Part shown: piece after piece, positions 56,101 through 61,650 of the stretch
How the letters are laid out: each line of letters begins with the position of its first letter
Position numbering within the stretch: the stretch's first letter is position 1
Assembly (NCBI GenBank): GCA_048058975.1
Contig: JBLLNP010000001.1
Span: 1 to 64,000 of the forward strand
From: RHLJ01 sp048058975
GTDB lineage: Bacteria; Bacteroidota; Rhodothermia; Balneolales; Balneolaceae
Length of the DNA: 64,000 nt
Direction: 5' to 3'
Position numbers and translations under genes: made by a program
The notes under the pieces: generated by a model
Told to the model about the DNA's origin: nothing
Seen by the model: the letters and a program-made list of their open reading frames with translations, nothing else
Database searches by the model: none

Positions 56101-57814
56101 CCTTCAAGACAATCATTGTTATATCATCGTACTGAATGTTATCAGAAAAACGGTTGATGTCTTCTATAATAGCTGACATTATACCGGAAGATGATTTGTC
56201 CCGATTCTTATTGATGCATTTTATCAAACGTTGCTCTTCATATTCTTCAGTTTGATCAGGGTTCATGGCTTCAGTTACTCCATCGGTGAAGAAAACCAAT
56301 AAATCACCCTTCTGGAACTGTATTTCTGAGCTGGAATAAGGCATAAGAGTTGGCATTGCCCCTAAAATCACACCTCCCTCTTCTAGTAACTCCGGTTCGT
56401 TTTTCCCTTCTCTGAAAAGCATAGGGGGATTATGTCCGGCATTCACATACCTGAAACGTTGGCCGTCAGCAGAAATCTTACCCCAGAAGAAAGTAATAAA
56501 CTTGTCAGCAGGAGTATTATCGTGGATGATATCATTGATTCTGCCTGAGGCTTCTTCCAGTGTGACCTCTAATGGAGCTAATGCGTGCAACATTGACTGC
56601 AGGTTTGCCATGAGAAGAGATGCCGGGATCCCTTTTCCTGTTACATCAGCAATTGCGAGCAGGTGACCATTATCCTCAAGCCTGAGCAGGTCGAAATAGT
56701 CACCGCCTACCTGTCGGGAAGAAACATTGATCGCTTCTATATCAAATCCGTCTATGGTAGGAACAGGGTTAGGTAGAAGTCCTTGTTGGATGGTTTTTGC
56801 AAGATTGAGTTCTTCCTCCAATCTTTCTTTTTCAATTCGCTCTTCCAATAATAAGGTCTTCTGAATGGTGAGAAGAGCCAGGTTTCCAAGCGACTGAAGA
56901 AAATTTACTTCAGAATCTCCGTATCCTTCTTTAGTAGCTCGTTCTCCTACGCCTACAAGTCCGATTTTCTCATTTTGAAATCGTAGCCCAATAACCAGCT
57001 TAATACCATTCTCTTCCAGAAATGGGCAGTCCTCCGTTCCATCTACATGGTTTACGTCATCCAGTGCGAAAAGCTTATCCAGTTGTTTTGCATCAGGCTC
57101 TTCTTTTATCCCGCTAATCGAAACAATCCTCTTTTCGCCTTGTACATCCAACGCAAAAAAGAACGTGCGAATAAGCATTTGCCCCAACATGGCAAACTTA
57201 AAGGTTCGGGCGATTTCATTCTGATCCACCATCAGGTTGAAATCTTTACTTAGCTCAAGCAGCGTATTCAGATCATGTACCTTTCGATCCAACCGACGGT
57301 TAATATGTCTTAACTCCTGGAACATCCTGGAATTGGCAATTGCAACAAATGAGATAATGCTCAGGCTTTCAATAAATTCTATTTCGGGATTAGTAAGTGG
57401 TTGCTTATTTCCTTTTGGCCCCAGTACCAAAAAACCAAGGTGGTGATTACTTGTTTTCAGATTAAAAAGTACGCTTCCGGGATCAATGCCAATGGTTTCA
57501 AAAACCTCTTTGAAATCTTCTCCGTGGATTACAGAAGTTTCGAGTACATAAGTTGGAAATTCCGCTTTAAGCTCATCATTCTCAGCTAACCAACCCCGTC
57601 CTTTTGATTTTGAAGCAAAATAAGATTCATCACCGGGTTTATGAATGAGGATCATACCCTTGGGTACTAAAAGTTTCCCCATAGTAATGAGAAGGAGATT
57701 ATTCAGAACAAAATCAGGGTCCTGAGATTCTATTAAAAGCCTGCTTGTTTCAAGGAGAGTCCTAAGTTCGAACCGACTGTGACGTTCTTCTGTAGAAGGG
57801 CTTAGTGGACTCAC
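56093..57814 (-). CDS. PP2C-type (RsbU/SpoIIE) serine phosphatase with GAF sensory region
   Basis: 573 residues from a GTG start. Two GAF-like domains (~15-170 and ~190-330), a short coiled coil (~325-345), then a PPM/SpoIIE phosphatase domain with metal-binding motifs GGDYFDLL, IADVTGKGIPASLLM and FFTDGVTEAM. It should dephosphorylate the phosphorylated STAS antagonist encoded two genes upstream. Order STAS, kinase, phosphatase with gaps of 16 and 3 bp: one operon. Confidence 0.9.
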   Translation of the reverse strand: MSPLSPSTEERHSRFELRTLLETSRLLIESQDPDFVLNNLLLITMGKLLVPKGMILIHKPGDESYFASKSKGRGWLAENDELKAEFPTYVLETSVIHGEDFKEVFETIGIDPGSVLFNLKTSNHHLGFLVLGPKGNKQPLTNPEIEFIESLSIISFVAIANSRMFQELRHINRRLDRKVHDLNTLLELSKDFNLMVDQNEIARTFKFAMLGQMLIRTFFFALDVQGEKRIVSISGIKEEPDAKQLDKLFALDDVNHVDGTEDCPFLEENGIKLVIGLRFQNEKIGLVGVGERATKEGYGDSEVNFLQSLGNLALLTIQKTLLLEERIEKERLEEELNLAKTIQQGLLPNPVPTIDGFDIEAINVSSRQVGGDYFDLLRLEDNGHLLAIADVTGKGIPASLLMANLQSMLHALAPLEVTLEEASGRINDIIHDNTPADKFITFFWGKISADGQRFRYVNAGHNPPMLFREGKNEPELLEEGGVILGAMPTLMPYSSSEIQFQKGDLLVFFTDGVTEAMNPDQTEEYEEQRLIKCINKNRDKSSSGIMSAIIEDINRFSDNIQYDDITMIVLKVN

Positions 57815-57817
57815 ATC

Positions 57818-58240
57818 TCAAAGATTTTTGACCATACGGATCTCGTTCATTTGGCCTTTTCTATTATACTGAACCTGATCCATAAGCTTTTGGATGAGGA
57901 ACACACCCATTCCACCACGCTGCTTATTTTTAATTCTTTTCAGGATATCGGGAGCCTTGTATTCATCAGGTTTGAAGCCTTCACCCTCGTCCATAATTGA
58001 AATCCAGAGTTGTGAAGCATTGAAGCCCAGTTCAATAGTAACGGGCTTTGAAGGAGTATTTTTATAAGCGTGTTTGATAATATTCGTATAGGCTTCATCA
58101 ACAGCTAACCGTATTTCCGAGATATCTTTTTCTGAAAGGCCGATATTCTTTGCGTGAGAAGCAACAAAATCCCTTACCTCAGCCAGATGCTTGGTCGAAG
58201 AATCAACCGAGAGGGTATGTATGTTGTTTTTTGTTGCCAC
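57818..58240 (-). CDS. Anti-sigma-factor kinase-like ATP-binding protein (RsbW/SpoIIAB family)
   Basis: 140 residues, GTG start. HATPase motifs: N-box AVDEAYTNIIKHAYK (Glu49, Asn53), G1 MDEGEGF (Asp84), G2 RGGMGVFLI (109-116). Such kinases phosphorylate a STAS antagonist and bind a sigma factor or other target when free. No sigma-factor gene lies here, so the target is elsewhere. Confidence 0.9.
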   Translation of the reverse strand: MATKNNIHTLSVDSSTKHLAEVRDFVASHAKNIGLSEKDISEIRLAVDEAYTNIIKHAYKNTPSKPVTIELGFNASQLWISIMDEGEGFKPDEYKAPDILKRIKNKQRGGMGVFLIQKLMDQVQYNRKGQMNEIRMVKNL

Positions 58241-58256
58241 TGCTTTCTGCCGTCTG

Positions 58257-58598
58257 TTAAAATCCGCTTACTGCTTCCTGTTCATCATCGTGTATATCGT
58301 ATAATGTTGGGAATCCCAACAGGTCAAAAACGTTATACACCCGATCGTTCATATTGGTAAGCTTGATGTCTCCTCCTAATCCACGGACGTCTTCAATATA
58401 GGCCATAAAAACGCCTAACCCGGCGCTGGCTATATATTCAAGGCGAGAGCAGTTTACGATAATCTTGAATTGTTTTTCATCGATAAGAGCTTTGAGTGAG
58501 TTCTCTAGTTGTGAAGCGGTATGGGCATCCAGTTCTCCACTAATGTCTAGCACACTTATGCTGTCTATTTGCCGCTTAGCGATAGTGAAATTTTTCAT
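58257..58598 (-). CDS. STAS-domain anti-sigma-factor antagonist
   Basis: 113 residues, a single STAS domain. The phosphorylated serine is Ser58 in YIASAGLGV, the same position as SpoIIAA Ser58. First gene of the partner-switching operon (STAS, kinase, phosphatase). Confidence 0.92.
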   Translation of the reverse strand: MKNFTIAKRQIDSISVLDISGELDAHTASQLENSLKALIDEKQFKIIVNCSRLEYIASAGLGVFMAYIEDVRGLGGDIKLTNMNDRVYNVFDLLGFPTLYDIHDDEQEAVSGF

Positions 58599-58713
58599 TT
58601 CGCTTGTTTTATAAAGTTGGTGGTGTGTTTCAATTAGGGATTATAACGTAAACCGGAGAATTAGAAAAATAAAACACCGGCAAACGCTATACGGTAAGAA
58701 TAAAAAAAGATTC

Positions 58714-58752
58714 AAAAAAATAGCCCATTACAATTTCCGATTGTAATGGGCT
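58714..58752 (-). terminator. Rho-independent terminator of the SPOR gene
   Basis: On the minus strand, a 12-bp perfect stem (58741-58752 with 58722-58733, 7-nt loop) is followed by T7 (58714-58720 read in reverse). It lies 95 bp after the SPOR gene stop. Confidence 0.85.
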
Positions 58753-58847
58753 GACTATTCATCAAGAGAGACGCTACTTGAGCGTTTCTACAATTACGTA
58801 AATGCTTGGCACATAAACAACTATAAATGTTTAAGTACAAAACGGGA

Positions 58848-59339
58848 TCAGTCTTTGTTTGCTACCCAATATCCGGAATTAATTTCTGCTGCTAAACTGG
58901 CTCCAAATTCTTCGGCAGCGTCACGGGTCTCAAAGTTTCCAATACGAACTCTGAACCAGACATCCCCGGTGTCTTCATTTCCTGTTTTCACTACATAAGA
59001 GCTGGGATAGTTCCGATCAGACCATCGATCGACAAATGATTGAGCCTTTTCCTCAGAGCGCCATGCCCCAACCTGAACCACATAAGAGCCGGTTTCAGAA
59101 ATAGAACCACTCATCGCTGTTGATTCCTCTTCTGAAGTTTCCATTCCTTCAGGGTTAGCAGCATTTACGCTGTCCTGATATGCCTGCATCATAGCATCAA
59201 TTTTCTGTTGTTCAGCAACTCTTGCTGAATCGAGTTTTGCCTGTTGGCGAGCCTGTTTTTCAGCTTCTGATTCTCCACAAGCGGTAAAAGTCATGAAAGT
59301 AACTGCTAGCAGTACGGTATATAAACTGAAATTTTTCAT
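58848..59339 (-). CDS. SPOR-domain lipoprotein
   Basis: 163 residues. Lipoprotein signal (TFMTFTAC, Cys ~21), a charged helical linker rich in Ala/Gln/Lys (~25-55), and a C-terminal SPOR domain (~85-160, GSYVVQVGAWRSEEKAQ). SPOR domains bind peptidoglycan stripped of stem peptides, usually at division sites. A good promoter lies upstream and a terminator downstream, so it is a single-gene unit. Confidence 0.88.
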   Translation of the reverse strand: MKNFSLYTVLLAVTFMTFTACGESEAEKQARQQAKLDSARVAEQQKIDAMMQAYQDSVNAANPEGMETSEEESTAMSGSISETGSYVVQVGAWRSEEKAQSFVDRWSDRNYPSSYVVKTGNEDTGDVWFRVRIGNFETRDAAEEFGASLAAEINSGYWVANKD

Positions 59340-59378
59340 GATGATAAAGATGATTGTTAATTATAAGCCATTTATCTT

Positions 59379-59410
59379 TAAACATACATCTTACCGTTCT
59401 GTTTCCCAAA
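59379..59410 (-). promoter_or_regulatory. Bacteroidota-type promoter of the SPOR gene
   Basis: Read on the minus strand: TTTG (59410-59407), 20-bp spacer, TATGTTTA (59386-59379), one base from the TAnnTTTG consensus, 39 bp before the ATG at 59339. Confidence 0.5.
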
Positions 59411-59508
59411 TAGTTATTATAATATTAACTACTATTTTATTGCGGGATAATGAAACCTTAGTCATTATATCACGTTTTTCTGGACGAACTCAAAAGAAGA
59501 AAGCAAGT

Positions 59509-59796
59509 ATGTCATTTTTCGGATTTATCATATTACTGCTAATTGCCTCAATTTGTGGCGGAATAGGTCAAAGTATTGGTGGTTTTAAAGTAGGCAGCGG
59601 TGGTTGCCTGATGTCTGCAGCGGTAGGTTTTGTAGGAGCAATAATCGGACGCTGGATAGCCAATGAACTAGACTTCCCCCAACTCTGGACGGTGAATATT
59701 GATGGAGAACCCTTTCCGATTATCTGGTCTATTATTGGTGCTGCACTTCTTACCGCTGGTCTAGGGCTGGTTTTTAAAGGGAATAAAAAAGACTGA
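59509..59796 (+). CDS. Small GlsB/YeaQ/YmgE-like membrane protein
   Basis: 95 residues from the ATG at 59509; an upstream extension to 59293 is rejected because it runs into the divergent SPOR gene and adds no conserved sequence. Three hydrophobic segments (~4-20, 33-50, 70-88) with Gly-rich GSGGCLMSAAVGFVGAIIGRWIAN, reminiscent of the transglycosylase-associated/YeaQ stress family. Probably a small inner-membrane stress protein; the function is unproven. Confidence 0.65.
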   Translation: MSFFGFIILLLIASICGGIGQSIGGFKVGSGGCLMSAAVGFVGAIIGRWIANELDFPQLWTVNIDGEPFPIIWSIIGAALLTAGLGLVFKGNKKD

Positions 59797-59919
59797 TCCG
59801 GGTACTTTTATTGGAGGTACAAGCGGACGCTTGCATCAGTGCAGGGGACCGACTTAAAAAAGTCTGGATTAGTACAAGTACTCTTTTTACTCAAAGGTAA
59901 AAAATTGAGCAGCTGGTAA

Positions 59920-59940
59920 GGGCGGGTGGCCATCCGCCCC
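59920..59940. repeat. GGGCGGGTGGCCATCCGCCCC palindrome (copy 3)
   Basis: Third copy of the GGGCGGAT palindrome family, followed by AACTAATCC; the flank CCAACT is the complement of the AGTTGG flank in copies 1 and 2, so this copy is inverted. One mismatch in the stem. Confidence 0.7.
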
Positions 59941-60013
59941 AACTAATCCTGATACTTTTACAGAATGATGTTTAAGTCAGTAGCTTAAAATTATGGAGGA
60001 AGACACAAACGGG

Positions 60014-60089
60014 GTCATTCTGAGGATACTTCCGAAGAATTTGCAAAAACCCACAATTGTGCAGATCCTTCGCTTTCGCTCAGGATGAC
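60014..60089. repeat. GTCAT...ATGAC hairpin element
   Basis: Outer arms GTCATTCTGAG (60014-60024) and CTCAGGATGAC (60079-60089) pair at 10 of 11 positions. Member of the same GTCAT-ended family as 15896-15985 and 28070-28132. Confidence 0.65.
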
Positions 60090-60145
60090 TTAAAAAGAAC
60101 TTTTCCCAATTACTTCATATCTGGAAAATATTTTTCTCAAATAGG

Positions 60146-60162
60146 GTGACACAGGTTGTCAC
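60146..60162. promoter_or_regulatory. Inverted repeat GTGACA-n5-TGTCAC
   Basis: Perfect 6-bp arms (60146-60151 and 60157-60162) with a 5-nt spacer, similar in form to CRP/FNR-type sites. A second one, AACATAT/ATATGTT (60186-60192 and 60206-60212), follows. Both lie 180-240 bp before the accessory cassette and could control it. Confidence 0.4.
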
Positions 60163-60241
60163 ACAAAACCCTTAAGTTTGTTTTGAACATATATTGCACA
60201 TATAAATATGTTTTACCATATTTGTTGTGAGAATAATGTAA

Positions 60242-60391
60242 ACAAGAGAGTACGCTTCTACAGGCTGGGGTTGGTCAAGAGACACCATCAGGAGAGAAGC
60301 CGATCGTGAACGGGGAGGTGAAGAAGCAGTAACAGCTCGAGATGTTCTGTTTCTTTCATCTTTTAAAAAAGTCAGGAGGAAAAGACAATGA
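60242..60391 (+). pseudogene. Start-less open frame ending at the ATG of the next gene (possible gene remnant)
   Basis: Between the stop at 60239 and the TGA at 60389 there are 49 sense codons with no ATG, GTG or TTG. The predicted residues include TGWGWSRDTIRREADRERGG and then VTARDVLFLSSFKKVRRKRQ. The TGA overlaps the ATG of the following gene (ATGA), as in coupled genes. It could be the 3' end of a deleted gene, or chance. Low confidence. Confidence 0.25.
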
Positions 60392-60618
60392 ATAAACTAA
60401 TCACGTGGGTAAACCGCGATCCCGAGATTGAAGTATGTGTGTGGTACAACAAAACCAGCGAGCATATCGACATCCACTCGGTAATAGACGACCAGGGATT
60501 TCCGGTTACCATAGATATTGAAGAAGAGGAAGGAATCATCGAAGAGATCATTCTATCCGAAAACGGACTGGTGGACGAAGAATACTACTATTACCTGAGA
60601 GATAATCTTGGGGCATAG
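60388..60618 (+). CDS. Small acidic protein of unknown function
   Basis: 76 residues, strongly acidic (DIEEEEGIIEEIILSENG), no signal or membrane segment. A near-perfect AGGAGG lies 8 nt before the ATG, stronger than most sites in this window. It heads a same-strand series of four genes leading into the RHS-type gene. Not recognised. Confidence 0.7.
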   Translation: MNKLITWVNRDPEIEVCVWYNKTSEHIDIHSVIDDQGFPVTIDIEEEEGIIEEIILSENGLVDEEYYYYLRDNLGA

Positions 60619-60681
60619 TCGGGTCGTCAGCCAATCCGTATCAAAATTAAACAAGAGCATAAACTATTAATCAAGAGAGCA

Positions 60682-61119
60682 ATGAAAAACTATTTTAAGA
60701 TTTCAGATTTTATTGTTGACCCGAAAATGAGATCGGAGCATTCCTGTGTTCCGCTGCATGTGGTCGATAAACTGGTGAAATATCACCTTCCAATCCTTAA
60801 CCGAATTCGTGATAAGCTTGGGTTTCCGGTTCTAATATCCGCCAACAGCGGCTACCGAACCTACGAATGGGAAATCGTACACGGCAGAAGCGGTTACAGC
60901 GAACATACCTTTAAAGGGTATGGAGCAGTTGACCTTACCTGCGACAAAACCCATCTCAATGCATTGAAAGAAGCGCTGTTAAAAAGCGAGTATTCCCGGA
61001 TTGCGTGGTACGAACATAAAAACTTCTTCCACTGCGATTTCAAAGACGGGGAACTGGGTAAACGCTTCTATGAGGTTTGGGAAAACGGAATCTGGCGCGA
61101 GGTGCAAGGCCTACGCTGA
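60682..61119 (+). CDS. M15-family D,D-peptidase-like protein (phage-lysin type)
   Basis: 145 residues, single domain, no signal peptide. Zinc-ligand candidates: His75 and Asp84 in SEHTFKGYGAVDL, and His117 in FFHCDF. SANSGYRTYEWE matches the NSGYR motif of Peptidase_M15_3, found in phage endolysins and D-Ala-D-Ala carboxypeptidases. The spacing between His75 and Asp84 is two residues longer than usual. GAGAG precedes the ATG. Context: small protein upstream, membrane-segment protein downstream, then RHS. Confidence 0.78.
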   Translation: MKNYFKISDFIVDPKMRSEHSCVPLHVVDKLVKYHLPILNRIRDKLGFPVLISANSGYRTYEWEIVHGRSGYSEHTFKGYGAVDLTCDKTHLNALKEALLKSEYSRIAWYEHKNFFHCDFKDGELGKRFYEVWENGIWREVQGLR

Positions 61120-61154
61120 ACAGCAATTAATAATTAATAAAACAGGAGAGAAAA

Positions 61155-61649
61155 ATGAAGAAAGAACTTCATAATGAAAGAGGACTATCCCGTCTGGAAA
61201 CAGACCTGGAGCAGTTCCTGAAAAGAGAAGAAGCCAAACTGGAACGAACTCACAAAAGCTACAGCTCTGGAAAGCCGCCCGACCGGGGGAAAAACTTTTT
61301 TAAAGATAAACCGCTGGGAAGGTTCCTGAGCGGAAGATCAGGAAAGGGAAGGGCTGTGCGAAGAGTAGGGCTGGCCTCCCTTGGTTTTGGTGGAATCAAC
61401 ATCCTGGGCCTGGGACCGGAAATAAACCAGCTCACTACAGATGCACAAGCGCTGCTGGATCAGGTAAATGAACTGATTCTGCTTATCGGAGCCCTGCTAA
61501 CCACCCTTTCTCACATTATAGACCGGCTGGAACAATACCACCGCATTACTGAAGAGAGAGAAAAAGAAGAGGGGAAAATCCCCGCGATAAAAAAAGTACT
61601 GCGGGCGGTATCCCAACAACAACAAAAAGAAAACAAAACAAGAGAATAA
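61155..61649 (+). CDS. Basic protein with hydrophobic segments (possible membrane or holin-like protein)
   Basis: 164 residues. A charged, coiled N-terminal half (~1-70), a Gly-rich weakly hydrophobic stretch (~71-87), a likely TM helix (~106-122, ELILLIGALLTTLSHII), then a charged helix to a Gln/Lys-rich end. A strong AGGAG lies upstream. Not recognised. Directly after a peptidoglycan hydrolase, a membrane protein of this size recalls holin/endolysin pairs, but the fit is loose. Confidence 0.65.
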   Translation: MKKELHNERGLSRLETDLEQFLKREEAKLERTHKSYSSGKPPDRGKNFFKDKPLGRFLSGRSGKGRAVRRVGLASLGFGGINILGLGPEINQLTTDAQALLDQVNELILLIGALLTTLSHIIDRLEQYHRITEEREKEEGKIPAIKKVLRAVSQQQQKENKTRE

Positions 61650-61650
61650 G

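Larger units (their letters stand above)
59797..60387. other. 591-bp intergenic region: repeats, candidate operators and a start-less open frame
   Basis: It contains a GGGCGG palindrome (59920-59940), a GTCAT hairpin element (60014-60089), two inverted repeats (60146-60162 and 60186-60212), and a 49-codon open frame without a start codon (60242-60391). I see no tRNA or other RNA gene. Confidence 0.7.

Noticed and set aside
59293..59508. N-terminal extension of the GlsB-like protein
   Set aside because: It would overlap the divergent SPOR gene and cross that gene's promoter; the conserved part begins at 59509.
60682..61119. VanX/VanY-type vancomycin resistance enzyme
   Set aside because: Too short and lacks the van-type layout and neighbours; the M15_3 lysin-like subgroup fits better.
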